Shown piece after piece: positions 1-5,786 of a DNA stretch of 6,646 nucleotides. Origin of the DNA: an uncultured Varibaculum sp. (GTDB taxonomy: Bacteria; Actinomycetota; Actinomycetes; Actinomycetales; Actinomycetaceae); contig CAMYAU010000080.1 in assembly GCA_947253735.1 (NCBI GenBank), positions 1 to 6,646 of the forward strand. Direction: 5' to 3'. Each line of letters begins with the position of its first letter. Position 1 is the stretch's first letter. The notes beneath the pieces were generated by a model. That model had not been told where the DNA came from. It made no database searches and was given only the letters and a program-made list of their open reading frames with translations. Made by a program: the position numbers and the translations under genes.

Positions 1-68
1 TTCCACACACCAGCCGAAGCTGGCTTACGCCAATTGCCGTAACCGGGAACCTTGCGAACCTCACTCAC
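1..68 (-). CDS. SCO6880-like conjugation protein, N-terminal fragment
   Basis: This is the first 22 codons of a gene that leaves the window at its left edge. The frame opens with GTG at 68-66, which overlaps the TGA of the TrbL-like gene as GTGA, so translation is probably coupled. It contains YGNWRKPASAG, close to the N-terminal signature (YGNWR+P.SxG) that I recall for SCO6880-family proteins. These lie just downstream of TrbL-like genes in actinobacterial conjugative elements and are membrane-associated T4SS components. A purine-rich GAGGGGG lies about a dozen bases upstream of the start, which is a loose spacing. The alternative GTG at 64-62 opens a frame without this motif. The family call rests on only about 11 residues plus gene order, so the position is well supported and the exact family moderately so. 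Confidence 0.6.
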   Translation of the reverse strand, partial: MSEVRKVPGYGNWRKPASAGVW

Positions 69-1846
69 TTATATTCCACCGCCCCCTCAGCAGTCGAGCG
101 AGCGGCATCAGCGGTCATCGCAGCCGCCTTCTTAGCCCCATCAGCGGCAGCCCCTACGGCAGCGCCAGCAACTATCCCTACCGGGCCAGCCGCAGCCCCG
201 GCAGTAGCACCCGCACTGGCACCACCAGCAGCAGCGCCACCAGCAGCTGCGCCACCACCTGCCGCACCGGCTGCGCCGCTACCAGCTGCACCAGCACTAC
301 CAGCATTGCTGGCAGCGCCAGCATTACTGGCACCGCTGGCAGACGAAGAACTACCACCAGCAGATGCGCCATTACCAGGTGCGGTAGAAGAACCACCAGC
401 TCCGCTAGCATCACCGGCACTGCCAGAACGGCCAGACCTGCCGGTATCGCTGGCACCGCTGGCAGAAGATGAACCGGAAGTGCCAAGCATCTTTGACATC
501 ATCTTGAACTGGGCGACACTAGCTCCACCAGCCAGGGTGGCACCAAACATTCCCGCAGCCATACCACCTGCCGAAGAATCCGAAGAACCCAGCGCACTAG
601 CAGTGGCAGGCATAACCAGTTTCATAAGAGCTGGCATCGCAAACACGCACCCAAGCAGCAAAGCTAGGGGAGTAAGCGCAAAGGCAGTAACCGAAGTTGC
701 GTCATTAATATCTTTAATCGGAGTGTTACACAGCGTGAGAGCAGCAGACCAAATAAGGGCACCAACCGGCTTAAACAGCATGAACGCCACCGTCCATGCC
801 ACGATTTTCTGACACCATTCCCACCCAATCTTAGTGGACGCAAACGAAGCCGCGATCGGCCCCATACCAGCCAAAATAAGTAAGATCCCGCCGCGCAAAG
901 CCAACTGGAACATCAAAATAAGAGAAATTATCAGAACGAAAATAACCAGGACAAACGACATTAACCCAAACGCAAGTGGACCGGCCGCAGGACCAGCCCC
1001 AACGGATAAATATCCAACCATCTTTGCCAGTCCGTCAGGCTTTACCGGGCCAGCAATCCACTTAGCTAAAGCATCCGTACCTGCCAAACCAAGCACGCAG
1101 GCCGATACCCACCCAGATGACATTAAAACAAACGTGAACAGCCCACGAGCAATATCACGCAAAGGCTCACCGCGCTGAGTTATAACAATTTTAGCGGCTC
1201 CGATCATAAGAGAGCACACCATTAACAGTCCTGCTAAAGCAGAAAATGAGCTAAGCGTCTTATTAGTTACTTTTGCACCCATCGCTGAATCAGGAAGGAT
1301 CGGAGTAAAATTAATCCACATTTTCCCTAGCATCGCTAAAAGCCAAGAAAGCGGCTTTGTTATAAACCCAATAACCCCATCAAACGCAGAACTAGCCAGC
1401 TGCCCAAAACCATCAGTTAAGGCATCCGTAACAGCAGACTTCATTATTTCAGTAGGAGAAAGTGAGCTAGCCGCGTCTTTTGCAACACCTAATGCAGTAC
1501 CAGGTAAATTCTTTGCCCCCTTCACCGTACCTTTCGCAGTTTCCCAAATCTGCTCAGGCGTAGATTTACCCTCATTTTTTGCTTTAATCCCCGCCTTCGC
1601 ACCTTTCATAGCAGCCTTGACGGCTTCTTTTCCTAGACGGGTAGAGTAAAACCACTCCGCATAATCCTCGGCACTATCATAAAACCACTGCCCAGTTTTC
1701 TCGGCTTTATCTTTAACCCAATCCACCGGGCCAGCCGGTTGCGTTGTCACAGGTAAAGCATCCGCCCGAGCTGGTACGGCCAGAAACCCGAAAACTGTTA
1801 CAAGTAAACAAATAAGAACTATCGCACCCCGCTTCAACCTGGCCAT
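65..1846 (-). CDS. TrbL/VirB6-like conjugal transfer membrane protein
   Basis: This 593-aa polytopic protein is a probable inner channel component of the mating-pair T4SS. Residues 6-28 form a signal peptide or first helix ending in ARA-DA. Residues 30-195 are a charged, Lys/Ala-rich, partly amphipathic region. Hydrophobic segments follow at about 199-221, 233-255, 290-317, 318-337, 344-370 and 385-411. The stretch RGGILLILAGMGPIAASF (318-335) has the 'R..LLILAGMGPIA' look of TrbL/VirB6 cores, and FKPVGALIW (358-366) resembles the conserved K-P helix. Residues 455-555 are almost only Gly, Ala and Ser. The ATG lies in TGATG, sharing one base with the upstream stop, and AAGGAG at 1862-1857 sits 10 nt before it. 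The helix count and neighbours support the family; the exact subfamily is uncertain. Confidence 0.8.
   Translation of the reverse strand: MARLKRGAIVLICLLVTVFGFLAVPARADALPVTTQPAGPVDWVKDKAEKTGQWFYDSAEDYAEWFYSTRLGKEAVKAAMKGAKAGIKAKNEGKSTPEQIWETAKGTVKGAKNLPGTALGVAKDAASSLSPTEIMKSAVTDALTDGFGQLASSAFDGVIGFITKPLSWLLAMLGKMWINFTPILPDSAMGAKVTNKTLSSFSALAGLLMVCSLMIGAAKIVITQRGEPLRDIARGLFTFVLMSSGWVSACVLGLAGTDALAKWIAGPVKPDGLAKMVGYLSVGAGPAAGPLAFGLMSFVLVIFVLIISLILMFQLALRGGILLILAGMGPIAASFASTKIGWEWCQKIVAWTVAFMLFKPVGALIWSAALTLCNTPIKDINDATSVTAFALTPLALLLGCVFAMPALMKLVMPATASALGSSDSSAGGMAAGMFGATLAGGASVAQFKMMSKMLGTSGSSSASGASDTGRSGRSGSAGDASGAGGSSTAPGNGASAGGSSSSASGASNAGAASNAGSAGAAGSGAAGAAGGGAAAGGAAAGGASAGATAGAAAGPVGIVAGAAVGAAADGAKKAAAMTADAARSTAEGAVEYK
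182..484 (-). repeat. Gly/Ala/Ser low-complexity coding repeat
   Basis: This DNA encodes residues 455-555 of the TrbL-like protein and consists of degenerate GCA/GCG/GGT/AGC codons. It shows imperfect short repeats: a 17-base unit recurs exactly at 327-343 and 450-466, and the peptide SSSASGAS followed by D/N occurs twice (about residues 459-466 and 500-507). The repeat bias keeps other frames open on both strands here, giving spurious open frames. Such tracts are prone to slippage and length variation between strains. Confidence 0.75.
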
Positions 1847-2574
1847 CAGTCATAATCTCCTTCGCGCACAAACGTCCAGGTATCGTCAAGATCTAACTCA
1901 CCCATTGGAACAAAAGAATCTTTGTCAATTACCATGCGCCAACGCCAATCACCATTAGTGAATTCCATTGGCATTTTTACGTATATGGTTATCCCCATAG
2001 GGGTTTCAGATAGTAGCTCGACCAGGCCGTTAACCCTGCCGTAAGAGCTAACGCGATAAGCAAATACTTTGCTACCGCCACGTACAGATAGATTATCGAG
2101 ATCAGCTTTATCAAAATCGGTAGTAATCTGGCGAGCTTTTGCCAGATTCGGGCCAGAAATAGAAAACTTGACCACATCCGGGCGAGCTGAGCTATCCCAT
2201 GCCTGCCAAATATCAATTGCTGCTAAAGCCATACCGGCACGGGAACGCTCAAAACAGCGCGGGGCACCTGCCTTAGTAACCAGGCCGGGGCCAATATCTT
2301 TGACATATCCAAGATCGGTACCAGAACTTACTGGTTGCCATTTAATCCCGCTACTAGAATCTAGAACTTCTCTATCAGACGCACCCATCTTGCACGGAGA
2401 ATCCGGGGCAGAACCAATTTCTGCCTGACCAGACTTAGCGTTTGACTCAGACAGAGCTGGCAAATAACTCCACCCAACTACCGCGACTGCAAAAATCAAT
2501 AACGCCGTCAGCCCAAACGCCCATACCGGCCAGGTTTTACGACCGGAGTCAAGCCTCCTACTTCTTCTACCCAC
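1846..2574 (-). CDS. Single-pass exported T4SS-associated protein (DUF8175-like)
   Basis: This is a 242-aa bitopic protein. A basic cytoplasmic N-terminus (RRSRRLDSGRK) precedes one membrane helix at about residues 17-37, followed by an extracytoplasmic domain of about 200 residues. The domain has C61, a 'GPG....AGAPRCF..S..G.ALAAIDIW' pattern around residues 95-123, and a C-terminal beta-rich segment with NGDWRWRM. This spacing matches what I recall of the DUF8175 family next to TrbL-like genes in actinobacterial mobile elements. One helix plus an alpha/beta exterior domain is also the plan of VirB8/TcpC scaffolds, so that role is a reasonable inference. The start is GTG with GGGGGTG just upstream. 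Ten bases separate it from the preceding gene and its stop overlaps the TrbL-like ATG. C61 and C107 could form a disulfide. Confidence 0.65.
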   Translation of the reverse strand: MGRRSRRLDSGRKTWPVWAFGLTALLIFAVAVVGWSYLPALSESNAKSGQAEIGSAPDSPCKMGASDREVLDSSSGIKWQPVSSGTDLGYVKDIGPGLVTKAGAPRCFERSRAGMALAAIDIWQAWDSSARPDVVKFSISGPNLAKARQITTDFDKADLDNLSVRGGSKVFAYRVSSYGRVNGLVELLSETPMGITIYVKMPMEFTNGDWRWRMVIDKDSFVPMGELDLDDTWTFVREGDYD

Positions 2575-2584
2575 AACGCACCCC

Positions 2585-2875
2585 CTACATGAGTGCGGAA
2601 ACTATCTGCGTGGCCACACCAATAATCACACAGGCACCCATAGCAAGACCCAACCGCTTCGTAGCACCAGCAGACCTGTTCTCATCCTGCAATGCCAGCA
2701 TCGCGCCCGCAATCAAGAACCCAACAACGGCAAGTAAGGTAACAATAGACTTCACCCAGCCGCCCAGCGTCAAGAACTTGTCCCAACCAGGAGGGTTAAC
2801 TGCTGGAACATCCGGAGCCGCAGCCCCGAGGACGCCAACCACATGAGACACCACGTTAAGGCCGTCAATAATCAT
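2585..2875 (-). CDS. Small two-helix membrane protein, VirB2/DUF6112-like pilin candidate
   Basis: This 96-aa protein has an N-terminal segment of about 35 residues and two hydrophobic helices, about 38-62 and 75-95, joined by a charged loop with LQDENRSAGATKR. A small protein with two helices and a short basic loop is the layout of TrbC/VirB2 pilins and of DUF6112, the small membrane protein I recall in SCO6880/TrbL-type actinobacterial loci. The N-terminal hydrophobic stretch VVSHVVGVLGAAAPDVPA could be a leader cut after an Ala, but no clear charged n-region is present. The ATG overlaps the upstream stop as ATGA, and GAAAGG at 2888-2883 sits 7 nt before it. The role as a pilus subunit or channel part comes from size, topology and neighbours rather than sequence identity. 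Confidence 0.7.
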   Translation of the reverse strand: MIIDGLNVVSHVVGVLGAAAPDVPAVNPPGWDKFLTLGGWVKSIVTLLAVVGFLIAGAMLALQDENRSAGATKRLGLAMGACVIIGVATQIVSALM

Positions 2876-3480
2876 TTTCTTTTCCTTTCAATCAAATGTT
2901 TGATCTTCAAAACTTTTTTCGGAGCCGCTAAACCCTCTACTGAAGTCACCGAATAACAATCCTCAGAAAATGGCACTAGAAACGCTTCACTAAAAGCACC
3001 CGACACCAGCTTGAAAAGCGCCTTCACTTCCCTTGAAACCCTGCCAGGAACATCGCAGGTAGCAACCAAAAATAGCTCACTAACTGCCCCGCCACGCCCA
3101 GATGACCACACCTGCGCCGCCTTGGTAGCCCGCTCCAACCCGTAAGCAGATGCCGTACACGCCACCAAACCTGTAACTGGCCAAGCACACGAAGGAAATA
3201 CACCCGGATCAAGCACTGGCAGACCAAGCCAATAGCCAAGAGAAGAAGAACGCGACCCACCATGAGACGCTAAAACCACCCCTGCCGCGCTCACCGGCTC
3301 AAAACGTGATGGTCCCACCTGCGCAGAGTTCACCGGATCAGGCAGCAAAAACCGACCCGGTTCCTCCTGAACACTCTCAGAAAGTACCGGGCTAGGCAAT
3401 GGTGGTTCTACCGCAAAAGCAATCTCCGGCGGAAGCCCTGAAAACCCTTCTTCCACGCCTATATAAAGACCGCCCGGCAC
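2872..3480 (-). CDS. DUF6668-like protein with degenerate P-loop
   Basis: This is a 202-aa cytoplasmic protein and the first gene of the left operon. After a Pro-rich N-terminus of about 60 residues comes VVLASHGGSRSSSLGYWLGL (68-87), in the position of the 'HGGxGxTTLA' nucleotide-binding loop of MinD/ParA-like folds. It lacks the Gly-Lys pair expected of a working Walker A. Then follow CAWPV, LVACTASAYGLERATKAAQVW (105-125) and the DVPGR motif (143-147). This order matches what I recall of DUF6668, an uncharacterised family of actinobacterial conjugative elements. The start is GTG at 3480 with no good Shine-Dalgarno; TATATA seven bases upstream suggests a leaderless transcript. A second GTG at 3456 would remove 8 residues. 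The C-terminus is strongly basic (KIKHLIERKRK). ATP binding cannot be assumed. Confidence 0.65.
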   Translation of the reverse strand: MPGGLYIGVEEGFSGLPPEIAFAVEPPLPSPVLSESVQEEPGRFLLPDPVNSAQVGPSRFEPVSAAGVVLASHGGSRSSSLGYWLGLPVLDPGVFPSCAWPVTGLVACTASAYGLERATKAAQVWSSGRGGAVSELFLVATCDVPGRVSREVKALFKLVSGAFSEAFLVPFSEDCYSVTSVEGLAAPKKVLKIKHLIERKRK

Positions 3481-3529
3481 CCAACCTATATAAAACCAGG
3501 AGCACCCATACTTAAAGAAAGGAAAACTT
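3481..3529. promoter_or_regulatory. Divergent promoter region with a shared TATATA box
   Basis: This 49-base gap lies between the leftward T4SS operon and the rightward 107-aa gene. TATATA at 3487-3492 reads the same on both strands. Leftward it ends 6 bases before the GTG at 3480, so a transcript would start at or beside the start codon. Rightward it would give a leader of about 30 nt carrying AAAGG at 3518-3522, 7 nt before ATG 3530. No good TTGACA-like -35 hexamer is visible on either strand. CCTATATAAA occurs twice, at 3459-3468 and 3485-3494, and could be tandem -10 elements or operator half-sites. Confidence 0.45.
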
Positions 3530-3853
3530 ATGGAAAGCGAACACCAGCACCCGGCAGATATTCAAATCCAACCAGCAGGCCACTACACAACTAGCCTGCG
3601 CGGCATAACAAAAACCCACGCGACCCTCAAAGAAGCTATCACTGAAATACAAGCCAAAGCCAAAGCCTGGGACAGCCCCATACCCTGCACCATAACCACC
3701 AGGGAAGGAACCTGGCCAGCCATCATCCCTCAAGAAGGAAACCCAAAACCCACAGGCACACCACCTGCGCCAGATTACTCACCCGCCCCGGCAGCGCCAC
3801 CCCGGCTAGGTGGCGGGAAACTCGTGGAAACCATCCCACTAAAGCCCCTGTGA
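3530..3853 (+). CDS. Hypothetical small protein with Pro-rich tail
   Basis: This 107-aa soluble protein is the only rightward gene I support here. Residues 1-70 look like a small alpha/beta fold: a short strand region, a helix (THATLKEAITEIQAKAKAW, 29-47), then strands PIPCTITTREGTWPAII. Residues 71-107 are Pro/Ala-rich and probably disordered. The helix followed by 'p....t..G.W...i...G' resembles small uncharacterised proteins I recall beside actinobacterial conjugation operons, but I cannot name a family. Support comes from a good Shine-Dalgarno (AAAGG, 7-nt spacing), a candidate -10 at 3487, a sensible composition, and the palindrome just past its stop. It is transcribed away from the T4SS operon, so it might be a regulator or accessory factor, but no DNA-binding motif is evident. 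Confidence 0.6.
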   Translation: MESEHQHPADIQIQPAGHYTTSLRGITKTHATLKEAITEIQAKAKAWDSPIPCTITTREGTWPAIIPQEGNPKPTGTPPAPDYSPAPAAPPRLGGGKLVETIPLKPL

Positions 3854-3874
3854 CCCATCACACCCGCAGCGAAA

Positions 3875-3903
3875 TATCAGGGTGTCACAGTGACACCCTG
3901 ATA
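3875..3903. terminator. Perfect 29-bp palindrome between convergent genes
   Basis: Two 14-base arms, TATCAGGGTGTCAC and GTGACACCCTGATA, flank a single central base, so a hairpin would have about 13 pairs with a 3-nt loop. It lies 21 bases after the stop of the 107-aa gene and 31 bases after the stop of the leftward adhesin gene, where a bidirectional terminator would sit. No U-tract follows on the plus strand; on the minus strand only a short ATTTCG follows. The perfect symmetry and weak U-tracts leave room for a protein-binding operator or another recognition site instead. Confidence 0.6.
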
Positions 3904-3934
3904 CTACCAGCCCATATGACCTCCCTCACACACT

Positions 3935-5332
3935 CTAATTAACCCGACCCCACCCGGTGCAGGTCATATACTCACCGGGTCTCAATATCGCTTTCGGGCA
4001 GGTAACATCTACCCCTTTGGAATCAGTGACTTTGATAGCGTCAACTGTCGATTCGCCGGTGTTTTCTACTTCGTAGGTGAAGCGTACGTATTCCCCAGAA
4101 GTGAAGGTTTCGCCTGCCCACTGTCCATCACCTTTTTTGGTGACGGATATTTCTCCCTTTGGTGGAGCCTCCGTTCCTGAGCCTCCGGTGTTCGGGTTGA
4201 TATATTCGGGGATGTTCCTGCCCCACATGTTGTAGGCGTGTCGCCAAGCAGTAGGGCCGATTTCCCATAATTCCGCATCAATACGTACGTATCGTTTTCC
4301 GCCTGACTTTGGCATTTGGGTCGTGGCTGACCCGTCACCTTTGACAGCGCTCCTAATATAAAACTGGTCATTTAGGGTAGCTGGCGCGAATTCAAACATG
4401 CCTACCTTAGGGTCGCCACCTAGACAGTAGGGGCGCACTTTTCGTGAACGAGCATCTACTAGCGATCCAGGCGTTTTTTGTATCTCGGCGTGCTTAAAAG
4501 TTGACCAGCTGTTTGTTCCCCAATAGTAAGAGGCATCTGTTTCTTCTGGTAGCTTGGCACAATCGAAGTTCCAGCCTTTGCCCAGTTTTACCAGTACCCG
4601 CATCCGGTTATTAACGTCTCTAATCCCATAGGCAGATGCAGGTTTAGTAAACATGGTTATTATCGATCCGCTAACCCTGCCATTCTCATCATGCCAATCA
4701 TAAGCGTTAATCGTGTCCTGGACAGGCTTAATTCTTACCGGCTTATTTACCAGTTTCCCTTTATAGCCATCGCATCCTGAAAGCCGGAAACGCGCATATT
4801 TTGTCCCCACTGAGATGTCGTCCCCAAAGGTTGTGTTGAAAGAGAAGCCCTGGAAGATCGTCAGGTTAACCCAGGCGTTTACACGGCTGGCGGCGTAGCT
4901 GCTCCAGGTTACGTGCAGCTTTTTGTCTTTCATGTTTACATAAGCCAGAATGTTCTTGGTGCCCGGCTCATATATGGGGTAAGTAGAGTTACGAGAATAA
5001 TAGTTATGGTGTTTGCCCCATTCACCATCAATCACGAAATAATCCCCGGCTTTAACATTCCTGGGTGCAGTAATCTTAACTACAGCGGTGCCTACTTCAG
5101 CGGAAGTGCCGCCCCCGGCTGATTCTCCCATATGATCGCCATTGTCAACGTACGGGAAAAGATCAGAATCAACCTGGTTAGCGTTGATGGTGTTAGATAC
5201 TTCCTGCATAGTGCCAGCGCACTGGTTAATCTCAGCGGCCCGCGCCTGGGGAGTGGTTGCCGTCATTCCAGCAAATGTTAAACCAATGACCGGGATCAAA
5301 AACAAAAGTTTCTTTAAGGTTCTTCTACCCAT
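3935..5332 (-). CDS. Secreted adhesin-like protein with C-terminal DUF11/DUF7507-like domain
   Basis: This is a 465-aa exported protein. MGRRTLKKLLFLIPVIGLTF begins a classical signal peptide with probable cleavage after ARA at about residue 32. The segment from about 80 to 185 has VVKITAPRNVKAGDYFVIDG, then GTKNILAYV...KLHVTW and NAWVNLTIF, a pattern typical of Ig-like N-terminal adhesin domains of Gram-positive surface proteins. Residues 190-375 are beta-rich, Trp/Tyr-rich and unassigned. Residues 395-465 resemble a DUF11/DUF7507 repeat (VTKKGDG, VENTGESTVDAIKVTD, CPKAILRPGEYMTCTG). The protein stops after GWGRVN, with no LPxTG, membrane helix or basic tail. ATG 5332 is chosen because AGGAG (5346-5342) lies 9 nt before it; ATG 5341 touches the Shine-Dalgarno directly. 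It overlaps the upstream gene by 8 nt and is last in its operon. Ligand unknown. Confidence 0.65.
   Translation of the reverse strand: MGRRTLKKLLFLIPVIGLTFAGMTATTPQARAAEINQCAGTMQEVSNTINANQVDSDLFPYVDNGDHMGESAGGGTSAEVGTAVVKITAPRNVKAGDYFVIDGEWGKHHNYYSRNSTYPIYEPGTKNILAYVNMKDKKLHVTWSSYAASRVNAWVNLTIFQGFSFNTTFGDDISVGTKYARFRLSGCDGYKGKLVNKPVRIKPVQDTINAYDWHDENGRVSGSIITMFTKPASAYGIRDVNNRMRVLVKLGKGWNFDCAKLPEETDASYYWGTNSWSTFKHAEIQKTPGSLVDARSRKVRPYCLGGDPKVGMFEFAPATLNDQFYIRSAVKGDGSATTQMPKSGGKRYVRIDAELWEIGPTAWRHAYNMWGRNIPEYINPNTGGSGTEAPPKGEISVTKKGDGQWAGETFTSGEYVRFTYEVENTGESTVDAIKVTDSKGVDVTCPKAILRPGEYMTCTGWGRVN
3952..3980. repeat. 8-bp inverted repeat at the adhesin 3' end
   Basis: ACCCGGTG at 3952-3959 and CACCGGGT at 3973-3980 are exact reverse complements around a 13-base loop, inside the last 16 codons of the adhesin gene. 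The loop contains AGGTCATAT (3961-3969), which is itself the reverse complement of ATATGACCT at 3914-3922 beyond the stop codon. The two pairings interleave, a geometry that permits a pseudoknot in the mRNA. Function is unknown and chance is possible. Confidence 0.4.
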
Positions 5333-5786
5333 GTTTGCCATCTCCTATGGTTACAAGTAGCCCTACGGCGAGGGCCACTCCGCCAACTCCTAATCCTGCT
5401 CCTACATACATCTGGTTCATTATTAGTAATACTGGGCAAGCAAGCAGGCAGGCTGTCGCTAGGAACGCGAAAAGTATTTTAATCATTAGTTCCCATCGAC
5501 CTTGCCATGGGTGAATCCGGAATACCTCGCGTTTCAACTTTGAACTCATCGCCTGACCGTCCAGCACGGTGCCGCCTATATAAAGAAGCCCCGGCACGCC
5601 CACACATAATGCCCCGACCGCCAGGCCGAACATTCCAATCAGCCCCTCCCTGACCAATACACAGGTAAGTATCGCTATCCCAGCAGTTTCAATCACGGTA
5701 CTAAGAAAGATCTGATTCATTAGTAGTAACACTGGGCCAGCTAAAATAGCCGCAAAACCAAGCAAGAATAAAACCAGTATTATCAC
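5325..5786 (-). CDS. Four-helix membrane protein with internal duplication
   Basis: This 153-aa integral membrane protein has hydrophobic helices at about residues 1-22, 27-46 (with a further stretch at 49-73), 103-124 and 127-146. A basic cytoplasmic-type linker (SSKLKREVFRIHPWQGRWE) lies between the halves. The two halves repeat a motif: PVLLLMNQIF at 18-27 and PVLLIMNQMY at 118-127, exactly 100 residues apart, each preceded by a 'FxxLAxxxLLAxP'-like helix and followed by a Gly/Val helix. I do not recognise the family. The start is GTG 5786: AGGAGG at 5797-5792 is 5 nt before it, while the outer GTG at 5792 overlaps the Shine-Dalgarno. GTG 5786 also makes a GTGA overlap with the upstream stop. 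Sitting between a sorted surface protein and a secreted adhesin suggests an assembly, export or anchoring role, which is inference. Confidence 0.65.
   Translation of the reverse strand: MIILVLFLLGFAAILAGPVLLLMNQIFLSTVIETAGIAILTCVLVREGLIGMFGLAVGALCVGVPGLLYIGGTVLDGQAMSSKLKREVFRIHPWQGRWELMIKILFAFLATACLLACPVLLIMNQMYVGAGLGVGGVALAVGLLVTIGDGKHG
5330..5346 (-). promoter_or_regulatory. RBS fixing the adhesin gene start
   Basis: AGGAG at 5346-5342 directly abuts the ATG at 5341 but lies 9 nt before the ATG at 5332. The inner ATG also puts MGRRTLKK, a normal basic n-region, at the head of the signal peptide. Confidence 0.65.
5411..5441 (-). repeat. Internal duplication, copy 2 (with 5711-5741)
   Basis: These 31 bases match 5711-5741 at 27 positions by eye, exactly 300 bases apart and in the same frame. 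They encode the PVLLxMNQ motif of the second and first halves of the 4-TM protein. DNA similarity outside the motif falls off quickly, so this is an older gene-internal duplication kept by selection rather than a recent tandem repeat. Confidence 0.65.
5574..5597 (-). repeat. 24-base dispersed repeat (partner 3457-3480)
   Basis: This stretch inside the 4-TM gene matches 3457-3480 at 21 of 24 positions, in the same orientation and reading frame. On the minus strand both read GTGCCGGG, three differing bases, then CTTTATATAGGC. Here it encodes VPGLLYIG; in the partner it is the GTG start and first codons of the DUF6668-like gene. Shared ancestry, recombination or coincidence cannot be separated from one sequence. 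Confidence 0.5.
5711..5741 (-). repeat. Internal duplication, copy 1 (with 5411-5441)
   Basis: This is the upstream copy of the 31-base unit repeated at 5411-5441 (27 identical positions). It encodes PVLLLMNQ at the end of the first helix of the 4-TM protein. Confidence 0.65.

Noticed and set aside
178..812. Long open frames in other frames and strands across the TrbL-like tail (178-486 minus, 306-812 plus)
   Set aside because: They arise from the GCA/GGT-type repeat codons, encode Leu/Val/Ala or Pro/Ala strings, lack ribosome sites and overlap a well-supported gene completely.
834..1178. Plus-strand open frame opposite the TrbL membrane helices
   Set aside because: It mirrors the coding strand of a clear polytopic protein, shows no domain and has no convincing start signal.
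2069..2846. Plus-strand frames at 2069-2428 and 2442-2846
   Set aside because: They are antisense to the DUF8175-like and pilin-like genes, whose topology and overlaps are coherent; the antisense products have no recognisable features.
3512..3733. Minus-strand 73-residue frame opposite the 107-aa gene
   Set aside because: It has aromatic and Gly-rich antisense composition and no Shine-Dalgarno; the plus-strand gene has a good ribosome site.
5339..5341. Outer ATG as the start of the adhesin gene
   Set aside because: It directly abuts the AGGAG sequence, leaving no spacer; the ATG at 5332 has 9 nt and a better signal-peptide head.
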